Assembly: GCA_002429385.1 (NCBI GenBank)
Contig: DIZL01000027.1
Location: 17,177 to 66,761 of the forward strand
Source of the DNA: Prolixibacteraceae bacterium UBA6029
GTDB taxonomy: Bacteria; Bacteroidota; Bacteroidia; Bacteroidales; Prolixibacteraceae
Length of the DNA stretch: 49,585 nt
Reading direction: 5' to 3'
In this document: piece by piece, positions 34,106 through 43,803 of the stretch
Position numbering within the stretch: the first letter of the stretch is position 1
Layout: every line of letters begins with the position of its first letter
The notes under the pieces: generated by a model
Told to the model about the DNA's origin: nothing
The model's input: the letters and a program-made list of their open reading frames with translations, nothing else
Databases searched by the model: none
Program-made: the position numbers and the translations under genes

Positions 34106-35878
34106 TTATCTAATGAACTTCTGACTGCTTCCATCGCTTAATTTGACGAGATACATGCCTTTTTCCAGGCTGCTTACATCAAATTTAGCCATATTGCCTG
34201 TAGGAATTTTTTCCATCATTTTCTGACCAATTGCGTTGTAAATAGAAACGTTTTTAATTGTTGAAGCTAATTTATCAACAGTCAATAAACTTCCTGGAAC
34301 AACCGGGTTTGGTGATACTCTGAAATTGATGTCAGAGGCAAGTGATTTTACGGCAGAAGGTATTAAAGCCATGTCAGCATCACTGATTAAAAGTACGCTG
34401 TCCAGATAAACAGTTGAAGTTGACATTGATTCGAGCCATTGAATTTTTTGAACCGTGGTAGGAATAATCTTATCAAATGTAACATGGAAAGTAAACCAGG
34501 TAGGATCAGTGGTTGTGGTGTATGCCCATTCTGATGTGCCACCAACATTACCTGGATCTGTACTGGCACCATATCGAGTGTAATTGTTACCTGCAGTATC
34601 TTCAAAATCCAATGTATTGGTTCTGGTTTCACTTGACCATGATTTGAATTTCACAGTATATGGAATATTTGGAAGCGCTGTAAATAATCCTGCCTGGTTA
34701 AATTGATAATGATAGTCGGCACCATCAGCATTAACATCAGTTGACATTACAACTACGCCATCCTGAACAACCGGAGGAATTTGAGTTGCTCCATCCCACC
34801 AGCCACCCCAAGAGGAGATATCGGTATTGAAATTCCAGTTTTTAACCAGGTTAAAGGTATTCCAAATGTCATTCTTATCAAGAACCTGACCACTAATATT
34901 AATAGTAATGGGATCTGATTGAGCCCAGCCACCATCGGTAGAAGAGGCTACTACAGTTACAGTACCATTAGTCATTGGAGTAAGAAGACCGGCAGAAGTT
35001 ATTGAAGCTCTGCCAGTACCGTCAACTTCAGTCCATTTTAACATTTGATTGGTGGCATCGGCAGGTGAAACACTTGCAGTCAGTTGAACTGCCCCCTTAT
35101 TGGTAGTAATTGAAACAGGATTAACGGTGATTACATCCACATAAATAAGAGATGTTGCGCCTTCAAGAGTAATTGTTCCGCAATCGTCCATGTTGACCCA
35201 GCTTTCAGCAATGGTTCCAATATTTGACCATACTTGCCTGTTACGAATACCAACCCCTGGAGCAGGTACATCATTATCCGCAATGGTAACATCAAAACCA
35301 ATTGTATTGGTTTTATCCACCATTATGCCATCGGAATCAAGCAACCTTGTGAATGGAATAAAATATTCAACAACGTAGGTTGGATCGGTAACATTATAAG
35401 AGAATCTCCCGCCATTACAACTAGTTGACGATGCTACTCCACCAGAAATAGAGTCTTTAATTGGATTCGGGGCAAACTGATGATGACCGTTTCCAAGACC
35501 ATTCCCGTCAGTTTGTGGTCCCTTACCGTCCTTAAGATTATAATTTACATCGAAGTAAATTTCAGGATGATCATACAAATAGGCATTCGCTGCACCAAAA
35601 GCAGGACTCCAGACATTGTCATTCACATTGAGAAGAAGATAAATACCCTTATCATCCCAAAGACCTTTCCACCAGGTAGTACCAGCAGGGCCAACAGTAG
35701 GAGTTTCACCTGTATAGGTTAGATTAATCGGGTTTTCGGGAGCATCGGCCCAGACAGCGTCAATTGTACCATCAATAACCGGGGCAACAGTAGCTTTTTT
35801 GAGTATAGCAGTAGGTGCCTGTCCCATTGCCATAGCGCAAATAAAAGCACTAAATAAAAAAGTAAAGAGTTTTTTCAT
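34106..35878 (-). CDS. Secreted CBM9-like/Ig-like protein with T9SS tail, paralogue B
   Basis: A 590-aa paralogue of the previous protein with the same order of domains: signal peptide MKKLFTFLFSAFICAMAMGQ, CBM9-like domain (about 25-245, VAPVIDGTIDAVWADAP and WWKGLWDDKGIYLLLNVND), Ig-like domain (SVSPADATNQMLKWTEVDG), jelly-roll domain (WNFNTDISSWGGWWDG and the TEWAYTT-like segment), and T9SS tail (RVSPNPVVPGSLLTVDKL to the end). Its aromatic set in the third domain differs from paralogue A, so ligand preference may differ. It has its own -7 box and terminator. A surface glycan-binding role is inferred. Confidence 0.87.
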   Translation of the reverse strand: MKKLFTFLFSAFICAMAMGQAPTAILKKATVAPVIDGTIDAVWADAPENPINLTYTGETPTVGPAGTTWWKGLWDDKGIYLLLNVNDNVWSPAFGAANAYLYDHPEIYFDVNYNLKDGKGPQTDGNGLGNGHHQFAPNPIKDSISGGVASSTSCNGGRFSYNVTDPTYVVEYFIPFTRLLDSDGIMVDKTNTIGFDVTIADNDVPAPGVGIRNRQVWSNIGTIAESWVNMDDCGTITLEGATSLIYVDVITVNPVSITTNKGAVQLTASVSPADATNQMLKWTEVDGTGRASITSAGLLTPMTNGTVTVVASSTDGGWAQSDPITINISGQVLDKNDIWNTFNLVKNWNFNTDISSWGGWWDGATQIPPVVQDGVVVMSTDVNADGADYHYQFNQAGLFTALPNIPYTVKFKSWSSETRTNTLDFEDTAGNNYTRYGASTDPGNVGGTSEWAYTTTTDPTWFTFHVTFDKIIPTTVQKIQWLESMSTSTVYLDSVLLISDADMALIPSAVKSLASDINFRVSPNPVVPGSLLTVDKLASTIKNVSIYNAIGQKMMEKIPTGNMAKFDVSSLEKGMYLVKLSDGSSQKFIR

Positions 35879-35918
35879 AATTTCTAGTTTTAAATTATTA
35901 ATATTAATTCTGACATAG

Positions 35919-35948
35919 CAAATATATTATCTTAATGTCGAAATAAAA
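35919..35948 (-). promoter_or_regulatory. Promoter of CBM9-like gene B
   Basis: TATATTTG on the minus strand (35919-35926), 40 bp upstream of the ATG, with the same preceding ATTAAGATAA as paralogue A. Confidence 0.6.
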
Positions 35949-35977
35949 ATTATATCCCAACTTTTTATTTCTTAATA

Positions 35978-36020
35978 CCCAAGGATTTTTCAGCAGAACT
36001 TTCTGCAGAGAATCCTTGGG
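35978..36020 (-). terminator. Hairpin after the SusCD operon
   Basis: A 10-bp stem CCCAAGGATT (35978-35987) with its complement at 36011-36020. An inner imperfect CAGCAGAA/TTCTGCAG stem extends it. The T-run after it is weak, so some read-through is possible. Confidence 0.55.
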
Positions 36021-36035
36021 TCAATTTGAAGGGTA

Positions 36036-37595
36036 TTATTTAAAAGGCAAATACCAGTTTGCCGGATCCATTAATTTCGTACGAATAGCGTCATAATTCG
36101 AAGTACCTGCAAATTTTGCGGCTACTTTATTGGCCAGATAAGAAGGATCGTTGCGGCGGGTAGCTATACGAACCAAATCAAACCAACGCTTTCCTTCGAA
36201 TGCAAGTTCCAAAGACCGTTCTTCGATAATTAAGTCTTCGATATAGTTAATACGGTCATCACCAGCTAAAACAACCTTTGTCGTATCAGTACCATTTATT
36301 ACTTTGATACTGTCGGGTACAAGTTTTGGCGCCAGAATAGCTCTTCCTCTGATCCCAAGGTTATTATTCCATTTATAATAAGCGGCGGGTTTGACTTTCT
36401 CTGCACTGAACCCTGCGTTCAGAATAATAAGCGCAGTCTTGGAATCGCCTGAACGGTTGAGCGCTTCAGCAAGCTCCAGATGCAAATCAGCAGCTCTCGA
36501 CATAATAATATCCGTACTGAAAGGTTCGGCCTTGTCCAGTGCGTACTTATTAATGAAAGGTACACCGGCACTGGTGGTATCAATACTCACTTTCATTCCA
36601 CGATAAATATCTCCGGGAAGTTTTGTTACAGACATTTGCGTTTTGAACGAATCAACCAACATCTGGGTAGGTTTAACCATAAACATATCATAGGGCATCA
36701 TCCATTTAGGCAACGGATTGAACTGGCCTTGATTCATATTGTATGGCATCACGGCTACGTTCTCACTTGTGCCTGATTCGGCACTAATAAAAATATTTTT
36801 CCAGCTATCCTTTGTGTAAGCTTTATCTACCTTATACATGTTAGGTGAATTTGCATAGCTTTCAATCCCCATTTTGATGTATTTTACAGCGTTAACAAAA
36901 TCACCTTTTTCAAGGTATAATTCGCCAACTACAGCTTTTGCGTTCGGGTAATGATTTGATACCATAACCTCAATATGTTTATCCACATCTGGATCAAAAA
37001 GATAGGGAAGATTTTGGTTGATCAACGTATCAATCAATGCTTCTTTTGTCATTATATTCTGGGTCAGGTTAGCAGGCAATGAAGCTAAATTTCCATCAAT
37101 CCAAGCAGCTTTTCCATAAAGTTTAAGCAAGTTCAGGTAAGTCCAGCTGCGAAGTGCAATAAGACCACCTTTGACATAATGAGCAATATAGGCATCGAAA
37201 TTCCGATCAATCGCTGTAACCTTGTCAATATTCAAAAGGACTTCATTTACATTGACAATGACCTTATAATAGTCGGAAGCATCCAGATAAGGGTTATCAA
37301 CCGATAATACCTGGTTATTGATATCCTGCAAAAAAACATCAGCACTGGGAGTGACATTCATCTGATCAGATCTTAGTCCATCAAGCATAATTAATTTAGG
37401 CAACACATTCTGGAGTGGCATCACAGCTCCCTCTACGGCTACCATCGCATCAATTTCCGACTTATAATGTTGATCAGGAGTAATTCGTGAACCTGCCTGT
37501 TCGTCAAAGAATTTGTCTCCACACGAAGCCATTGTAAATACAAGACCGATGAGTACGACCAGCTGGTAGATTTTTATATTTGATCTCTTTTCCAT
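36036..37595 (-). CDS. SusD/RagB-family outer-membrane lipoprotein (triad 2)
   Basis: A 519-aa protein with a lipoprotein signal ending TMASC (Cys25). SusD marks are a helical TPR-like fold with VEGAVMPLQNVLPKL, ALRSWTYLNLLKLYGKAAW (about 148-166), and the C-terminal RAADLHLELAEALNRSGDSK and LAFEGKRWFDLVRIATRR blocks. It binds ligand at the cell surface and caps the SusC partner encoded 19 bp upstream. It is the last gene of the double-triad operon and is followed by a hairpin. The substrate is unknown. Confidence 0.93.
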   Translation of the reverse strand: MEKRSNIKIYQLVVLIGLVFTMASCGDKFFDEQAGSRITPDQHYKSEIDAMVAVEGAVMPLQNVLPKLIMLDGLRSDQMNVTPSADVFLQDINNQVLSVDNPYLDASDYYKVIVNVNEVLLNIDKVTAIDRNFDAYIAHYVKGGLIALRSWTYLNLLKLYGKAAWIDGNLASLPANLTQNIMTKEALIDTLINQNLPYLFDPDVDKHIEVMVSNHYPNAKAVVGELYLEKGDFVNAVKYIKMGIESYANSPNMYKVDKAYTKDSWKNIFISAESGTSENVAVMPYNMNQGQFNPLPKWMMPYDMFMVKPTQMLVDSFKTQMSVTKLPGDIYRGMKVSIDTTSAGVPFINKYALDKAEPFSTDIIMSRAADLHLELAEALNRSGDSKTALIILNAGFSAEKVKPAAYYKWNNNLGIRGRAILAPKLVPDSIKVINGTDTTKVVLAGDDRINYIEDLIIEERSLELAFEGKRWFDLVRIATRRNDPSYLANKVAAKFAGTSNYDAIRTKLMDPANWYLPFK

Positions 37596-37614
37596 TTTAT
37601 ATGAATTTATCCTG

Positions 37615-40600
37615 TTATAAATCTAGTTTTACGCCTACAATAATCGACCTGGCCTGAGGCATTTTTCCATAATCGACACCCATATAAAATGGATTGTTTG
37701 AATAAAGGAAATCAGGATCATAACCAGAGTATTTCGTAAAAGTAAGCAAGTTGGTAGCGGTAACATAAAGGGTTATTCCCTTATATACTCCTGTCATGGC
37801 CGGAAGATTATAGTTTAAGGTTAATTGTTTTAACCGCAGGAAAGAACCGTCTTCAATCCAACGATCTGAAAATGCTGTATTTCCGGTAGGATCACCGATC
37901 GATGCTCTGGGTAATTTTCCGTTGGGATTGGTTGGGGTCCATCGATCAAGTACAGATGTAAACTGATTGCTGTATGTATTCATCGATTCAGCCTGATATC
38001 TGACATAGTTGAAGATGTCGTTTCCCAGAGAATAGGTGAAAAAGGCCGAAAGTTCAAAGTTCTTATAGGTAAGCGTTGTATTGATACCTCCAAACAACTT
38101 TGGATTAGGATTTCCGATGATCTGTTTATCTTTCCCGTCTATCACTTTGTCGTTATTGACATCAACATATCTGACATCACCCACCTGCATTGGTTTTCCT
38201 TTAGGGCCTGTATATTGGGCGGCTTCTGAAGCGCTGGTAAAAATTCCGTTGGTTTTATAACCATAAAAAGCATTCACTGCATTACCCACAGAAGTAATAT
38301 AATTACCGTCTTGAATACCTTGAATTGGGGTTATGATGTTTGTAGTTGCAGGGTTGATGAATTTCAGACTTGTAATTTCAGTTGTTTGTTTGGTTACCGA
38401 TCCACCAAGCGTCCATACCACCGGTCCTGCATGAACTCTAACATCAGCCGAAATTTCCAATCCTTTTGACTGAAGCTTTCCTCCATTATCAAAATAGTTC
38501 GTGTAACCGTATGTCTGTGGCAGTTCCTGCTGAATGATCAGATTATTCACATTCGACTGATAATAATCGACATGGAAATTAAGTACCTGCTTGAACAATG
38601 AAACATCAACACCACCATTAACGGTCATTTTCTTTTCAAGCTCGAGATTATCGTTTGGTATTGCTTCGCGGGTAATCACGCCAGTGGCATTTTGTCTTTG
38701 TTCAATGTAATACAATTTGGAAAAGTCATAAATACTGCTAAACATGTTGCCGGTAACAGACCATGATCCACGAAATTTCAAATCATCAAGCCATTTGGCC
38801 TGCGATAGGAATTTTTCGGAAGATGCTCTCCAGGCAGCTGCAACAGATGGATAATAATTATATCGGTTAGTTTTATTAACTGCCGAGTTTCCATCATATG
38901 AAATATTGCCATCCAGAAAATATTTATCCCTGAAATTGTAATTTAAACTTCCAAAATAGGATATCCAGGTTAATCCCCTGTCATCACCGGTTGCAGTCCT
39001 AAGAAAAGAATATTTCGAACCCTGACCAAGGCTCTTGAAATCATCAGAAGGAGTATTCAGGTCAATTGCCTGATCATACTTATACGAGTTTTTCATGTAC
39101 CTGATTCCACCCTGAGCAATAAACGAATGTCCTGTAGCAGTTTTATTATTGTATACCAGTGTGGCATGATTTTGACTTGAACGGAATTCGTTCACAAAAT
39201 CGCCGGGACTATTACTGGCTGAATCGACTTGAACTACACCAATATGAGGGATAAAAATATTCTGGCGGGAATTATTGAAATCAATTCCCATCAGGTCAGA
39301 GATCAAAAAATGCTCATTAAACTTATAAATTGCATTTACGGAAGCCAAAAAATGATAATTTCGACTGGTTCCCTCCGCATTCTGAAGCAATGCCGTTGGA
39401 TTACTGACATTAAATGCACTAACGTCATCTAAGTACGACAGTTGTGTCCCTGTAGCATTATCCCTGGCATAAGCGCCCAAAATTGGAGGCATTAGCAATG
39501 CGGAGGTAATAGGGTTTTTATATACACTGGGACCCAGGTTAGGTAATTTACTGTCAGCCATAGAAAGCTTTGCATTTGGAGTAATCGAAAATTTATCAGA
39601 GAGATTAATCTTTCCGTTTATACGTAAGTTAAATCTCGTATAGCTCGATCCTTCGAGAATACCTGTTTCAGATAAATAACCGGTAGAAATATTATACGTA
39701 GCAATATCATCACCACCCTTTAAGAAAAAATGATATTTCTGCATAGTGGATGGCTTGAAAATCGATTTCTGCCAATCGGTATTGTTATTGTAACGATAGT
39801 ATTCATTTGTGGATGAATTTCCGTTCAACCAGGGGTATTTCGTATTGATATCAATAGTATTCAGCGGATTTGAATTATAAACATCCGTAAAGTAATTTTT
39901 AAACTGCGATTCATTCAGCACATCAAGACTCTGAGGGGCAAAAGTGATGCCGGCATAAGCTTCCATCTTAATCACCGTACTGGTTTCACCCTTTTGCTCT
40001 GTATTCACGTTAATAATTCCATTTGAACCGGCTGCTCCCATATAGGAAGCGCCATCTTTCAAAACTGAAATGTCAGAAATATCTTCAATGTCTATAACAT
40101 CCATGGGATTGTCTGAATAACCCTCCATAACACTATTCGTGGAGTTGCTATAATCATGAATCATTCCATCGATAAATAACAACGGTTCAGTTTTTCCATA
40201 CAACGACGAAATGCCGCGAATATTCATAAATGTTTTGTGGCCAGGCATTCCCGATTGATTAATAACAGATAAGCCTGAAACCTTACCTTGTAAGGCCTGA
40301 TCAAAAGAACTGACAGATGATGATTTCAAATTGTCGGATGTAAGGGTTGACAATGAATAGTTCGCGTCTTTTAAAAGATTGTTCCCAAGAGGATTGTTAT
40401 ACGAATTGTCAAACGAACTGTAAATGGACGAAACCATCGAAACGTTAATAAAATCACGTCCATTCAGGTAGATATTTCGTTTATTATATCCCGGAAGATC
40501 AATAATTAACTCTGCCTGTTTATCAGGAACCAGGATTGTAAAGGCTCCTTTTTCATCTGTCTCAGACGATGTTCCTGTGGATGCGACAGAAATCGAAACC

Positions 40601-40749
40601 TGTTTCAGCGGAAGACCGGTCCCGGATTCTATAACGATACCTTTAATACTAATACCTGGATTTTGAGACCACGCAGATTGGTATCCCAAACAGGCCATAA
40701 ACAATATCAGTAATGAGAAACAGGTCGAATATGAGAATCTTTTTTTCAT
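37615..40749 (-). CDS. SusC/RagA-family TonB-dependent transporter (triad 2)
   Basis: A 1044-aa protein starting at the ATG at 40749, which gives the signal peptide MKKRFSYSTCFSLLILFMAC and a QSAWSQ cleavage region; an ATG at 40773 would add eight residues. A carboxypeptidase-regulatory-like domain follows (ISIKGIVIESGTGLPLKQVSI, about 35-110). The plug has FDQALQGKVSGLSVINQSG, MNIRGISSLYGKTEPLLFIDG and DISDISVLKDGASYMGAAG. The rest is a 22-stranded barrel ending with IIVGVKLDL. It imports a ligand handed over by the SusD protein, powered by TonB. It is more diverged from usual SusC in the plug loop (MGAAGSNGIINVNT). 19 bp separate it from susD and 61 bp from the FAS1 gene. Confidence 0.94.
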   Translation of the reverse strand: MKKRFSYSTCFSLLILFMACLGYQSAWSQNPGISIKGIVIESGTGLPLKQVSISVASTGTSSETDEKGAFTILVPDKQAELIIDLPGYNKRNIYLNGRDFINVSMVSSIYSSFDNSYNNPLGNNLLKDANYSLSTLTSDNLKSSSVSSFDQALQGKVSGLSVINQSGMPGHKTFMNIRGISSLYGKTEPLLFIDGMIHDYSNSTNSVMEGYSDNPMDVIDIEDISDISVLKDGASYMGAAGSNGIINVNTEQKGETSTVIKMEAYAGITFAPQSLDVLNESQFKNYFTDVYNSNPLNTIDINTKYPWLNGNSSTNEYYRYNNNTDWQKSIFKPSTMQKYHFFLKGGDDIATYNISTGYLSETGILEGSSYTRFNLRINGKINLSDKFSITPNAKLSMADSKLPNLGPSVYKNPITSALLMPPILGAYARDNATGTQLSYLDDVSAFNVSNPTALLQNAEGTSRNYHFLASVNAIYKFNEHFLISDLMGIDFNNSRQNIFIPHIGVVQVDSASNSPGDFVNEFRSSQNHATLVYNNKTATGHSFIAQGGIRYMKNSYKYDQAIDLNTPSDDFKSLGQGSKYSFLRTATGDDRGLTWISYFGSLNYNFRDKYFLDGNISYDGNSAVNKTNRYNYYPSVAAAWRASSEKFLSQAKWLDDLKFRGSWSVTGNMFSSIYDFSKLYYIEQRQNATGVITREAIPNDNLELEKKMTVNGGVDVSLFKQVLNFHVDYYQSNVNNLIIQQELPQTYGYTNYFDNGGKLQSKGLEISADVRVHAGPVVWTLGGSVTKQTTEITSLKFINPATTNIITPIQGIQDGNYITSVGNAVNAFYGYKTNGIFTSASEAAQYTGPKGKPMQVGDVRYVDVNNDKVIDGKDKQIIGNPNPKLFGGINTTLTYKNFELSAFFTYSLGNDIFNYVRYQAESMNTYSNQFTSVLDRWTPTNPNGKLPRASIGDPTGNTAFSDRWIEDGSFLRLKQLTLNYNLPAMTGVYKGITLYVTATNLLTFTKYSGYDPDFLYSNNPFYMGVDYGKMPQARSIIVGVKLDL

Positions 40750-40810
40750 ATCAAGTCGGTATTTTTTTGTCATTTCAAAGCGATATTAGGTTAATGGGCA
40801 GATATACAAA

Positions 40811-42310
40811 TTATTTAATCGGGGTAAAAATAACAGTATTCCAGAATAACATCCCCCAGGTAATGTTAACCACTCGAATTTTGTGCTCCTCTGTATTATC
40901 CCAGATGAATTCACCCCAGCTTGTTGTTTTGGCAGGATCAGTACTCTTGATTGTTGCAGTATGCACTCCATCAACATAAACTTCATAGTCCATCTGCCCC
41001 GACCATAAATTCGCAGTCAGATTATAATGGCCTTTCATAATTTTAGGCGTGATGATCTCAATCCACCAGAAACCATTCATATTCAGACAATCAAAAGTGG
41101 TACCCAAATCGCCGGTATCATGATTTTTGTAGTAATACTGCATGTAATCTCCCTGCCAGTGAATTTTGGCAAATGGTCCTGTTGCGTATGATCCGTCATA
41201 CCATTTCATATAATATTTACCGTAATAATCACCTTGCTTCATATCAAAGTAATCGGTACAATAAAAAGTCATGGTACTTGCTGCAGGTTGAGTTACAGGC
41301 AACAGATCATTGATGGTATGAATCGCGGCATTTTTAGTGGGAATATTTGAATGTACAATGTCAAAACCAGTATAGGTCTTCTTAGCCAGATTGTAGTTCA
41401 ATTTGTAATCCGTATCGATTGTAACCGATATGTTGTTATCGCTTGACAGAATCGGATACAACTTTGTACCAAGAGCAAAATCAGAAAGATAATAAGTACC
41501 ACCCATACAATGGTATTCCATGTAGCGGTAAAAACCGTTTTTCAGAAAAGTAATGCTGTCAGGACTACTTGTATACCGTGCAATCAGGTCATCAACAGAA
41601 TTAATGTTGTTCCGTTTGAAGATGGTATCAGGCACTGCCAGAATGGTAAACCTGGTACGCGCATGCTTTTTCCCATAAAGAAAATTCACCATTTGCAGCG
41701 TATCTTTCAAACCGGTCCGTTTTAAACCTTCAGTAAAAATCGAATAAGAAGGATCGGAAGCAAGTTTATCGTAACCACTGATTGTTACCGGGTCAATAAC
41801 CTTATCGATATAATCAATATAACCATTTGCTACCTGGATATCCCTTTTAGTTATTTTCGATTGTTTATTAATAATGATATCCGAGCCCTGAAACTCAGTC
41901 ACCAGAAAATCACCAATAGCATTGGTATCACGCAAGGCGCCAAGTCCAACATCACCGGTTTGAATCTCATTTGCAATCAAATGATTAAAAACCAGTGTCA
42001 GTTTCTGATCTTTTGTCAGCTGATCAAACGAGGTATTGTTATTCTGGTAATATTTAAGGATAGCCGCATTATCAGGCAGGAAAAGGGTAAAAGGCCCACG
42101 CACGCTCAACTGAGCGCTCAAGCCTGTGCTCTCGAGCAATTTACCAAATTCCGAAAACTGATCCGGTCTGGTCGCAATATAGTCCGTCACAACTTGCTGG
42201 CTGGATTTTACACTCCACAGTACAGGAGTTTGTGTACATCCAAAGAGGATCACTACAAACAACAGTATATGGAATAATCCCGCAATTTTAGGCAAAAGAA
42301 TATGCTTCAT
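40811..42310 (-). CDS. FAS1-domain lipoprotein with C-terminal jelly-roll-like domain (triad 2)
   Basis: A 499-aa protein starting at the ATG at 42310, with a lipoprotein signal ending ILFGC (Cys25). It has two FAS1-like domains: the first (about 35-175) with GPFTLFLPDNAAILKYY and HLIANEIQTGD; the second (about 178-345) with RFTILAVPDTIFKRNNI and a HCMGG turn. The last 150 residues are rich in Trp and Tyr (FYCTDYFDMKQG, NGFWWIEIITP, YNLTANLWSG, MDYEVYVDG) and look like a beta-sandwich binding domain. FAS1 domains are adhesion modules; here the protein is likely a third surface subunit of the SusCD complex. It is 19 bp behind susD of triad 1. Confidence 0.85.
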   Translation of the reverse strand: MKHILLPKIAGLFHILLFVVILFGCTQTPVLWSVKSSQQVVTDYIATRPDQFSEFGKLLESTGLSAQLSVRGPFTLFLPDNAAILKYYQNNNTSFDQLTKDQKLTLVFNHLIANEIQTGDVGLGALRDTNAIGDFLVTEFQGSDIIINKQSKITKRDIQVANGYIDYIDKVIDPVTISGYDKLASDPSYSIFTEGLKRTGLKDTLQMVNFLYGKKHARTRFTILAVPDTIFKRNNINSVDDLIARYTSSPDSITFLKNGFYRYMEYHCMGGTYYLSDFALGTKLYPILSSDNNISVTIDTDYKLNYNLAKKTYTGFDIVHSNIPTKNAAIHTINDLLPVTQPAASTMTFYCTDYFDMKQGDYYGKYYMKWYDGSYATGPFAKIHWQGDYMQYYYKNHDTGDLGTTFDCLNMNGFWWIEIITPKIMKGHYNLTANLWSGQMDYEVYVDGVHTATIKSTDPAKTTSWGEFIWDNTEEHKIRVVNITWGMLFWNTVIFTPIK

Positions 42311-42329
42311 AATTCTATATTTACAGTGT

Positions 42330-43784
42330 TTAGCGATCATAAAATGCGTTCTGCTTTAGATTCGGGTTATACAGGATATCATTCTGTGGAATTGGCAGAT
42401 AATAACTTAAGGTATCATATACCTTGGTTTTTAATACGGCCTGTTGCTTAATATCAGCACCGGCAAGGATCATATTGATGATAATCTGTTTATTTTCGAA
42501 ATGATTCCTTTTGGCAGCCCGTAAAAGATCAAACCAACGTTTGCCTTCAATAATAAATTCCCTGGCACGTTCGTCCAAAATAGCTTTCCTTAAATCTTCT
42601 TTTACAACAATGACAGCGTATGGAATCCCAGCCCGGTCAGCAGTCTGCCTGACCAAATCATTAGCTTCTGTAAAACGGTTAAGTTCAGTTAATGCTTCAG
42701 CCTTCATCAGCAAAACATCGGCATACCGGTAATAGATAAAATGACCATCCCGTTGGCTTGAATTTCTTTGAACCGAACTATTCAGAGAAATTCCCAAATA
42801 TTTCCAGAATGGAGTGAGCGTACCACACATCCGTAAGTCTTGCTTATCCATAACAGAAACAAAATTTTGGGTAAGTCCTATCTGACCCTGTATGAATAAC
42901 ATCCCGCTATAGATTGGATTTTCCTGGCTATCCAGATTGTCATTATATTGAATCTCAAAGATCCCCTCTAAAGGCGAATTGCCCGGATTGTAGATATTAA
43001 ACCAGGTTTCGGTAGGCTCCAGAGAGAAAAGACCCGTATTGCTGATTGAATCACAATAGTCAGAACATTTCTGATACTGTTGATCCCAAAGGTAAACATC
43101 GGCCAGAAGGGCCATAATAGAGTATTTATTGGCCCGACCGTTAAAATATCCCGGATGATTCGCATCATTTCGATACTCCGTTGTGTAAGCCATATTCTTG
43201 GCGACTAACAGATCCTTGATGATCTGGGTCAACACGACCTTTTCACTCGATTTTGGAAGAAAAAGTTTGGTGGTATCCGATATGGAGGGTTCAAGTACCA
43301 GCGGAACATCCTTCCATAACCGAACCAAATAGAAATAGCTTAACGAACGGATAAACAAGGCTTCAGCATCTACTCCGTTTTTTATCTTCTGAGTAAAGGT
43401 TTTGTCTTTCAAAAACACTTGTTTGTCATAGTACATTACAGTATTGGCCAGGTTGATGGCATTATAATAATTTCCCCATGAAATTGAACCATTGCTGGCG
43501 CTAATATCACTACCCGCAATTTTATTATAATCTCCAAACAGGGAACCAAATTTTACCATGTCGGCTCGTAGCTCGCCCCATATAAACGATTGTTCGCCAC
43601 CGGCACGGAACGCATTGTAAGTAGCGGCAAGAGCTTCGTCAACATCTCCCTTTTTCTGCCAGAATTTTGATTTCACCAGATTATCTTCGGGCATTACGGT
43701 TAACCAATTTTTGCATGAGGGGGAAACAAGGGCCACCAGAAGCAATGCAAAGTATATCGGGTTAAATATGCGGTATTTTACCAT
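42330..43784 (-). CDS. SusD/RagB-family outer-membrane lipoprotein (triad 1)
   Basis: A 484-aa protein starting at the ATG at 43784, giving a signal ending VSPSC (Cys24); an ATG at 43817 would overlap susC. SusD features are KNWLTVMPEDNLVKSKFWQK near the N-terminus, ALFIRSLSYFYLVRLWKDVPL (about 140-160, slightly split here as ALFIRSLSYFYLV), the RYADVLLMKAEALTELNRF block and IIEGKRWFDLLRAAKR near 420. It binds ligand and caps the partner SusC. It differs clearly from the triad 2 SusD, so the two complexes probably recognise different parts of a ligand. Confidence 0.93.
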   Translation of the reverse strand: MVKYRIFNPIYFALLLVALVSPSCKNWLTVMPEDNLVKSKFWQKKGDVDEALAATYNAFRAGGEQSFIWGELRADMVKFGSLFGDYNKIAGSDISASNGSISWGNYYNAINLANTVMYYDKQVFLKDKTFTQKIKNGVDAEALFIRSLSYFYLVRLWKDVPLVLEPSISDTTKLFLPKSSEKVVLTQIIKDLLVAKNMAYTTEYRNDANHPGYFNGRANKYSIMALLADVYLWDQQYQKCSDYCDSISNTGLFSLEPTETWFNIYNPGNSPLEGIFEIQYNDNLDSQENPIYSGMLFIQGQIGLTQNFVSVMDKQDLRMCGTLTPFWKYLGISLNSSVQRNSSQRDGHFIYYRYADVLLMKAEALTELNRFTEANDLVRQTADRAGIPYAVIVVKEDLRKAILDERAREFIIEGKRWFDLLRAAKRNHFENKQIIINMILAGADIKQQAVLKTKVYDTLSYYLPIPQNDILYNPNLKQNAFYDR

Positions 43785-43803
43785 TGAAGTATATTTTAAA
43801 GTT

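Noticed and set aside
40786..40986. Minus-strand 66-aa frame near the end of the FAS1 gene
   Set aside because: A shifted-frame shadow of the FAS1 lipoprotein's C-terminus.
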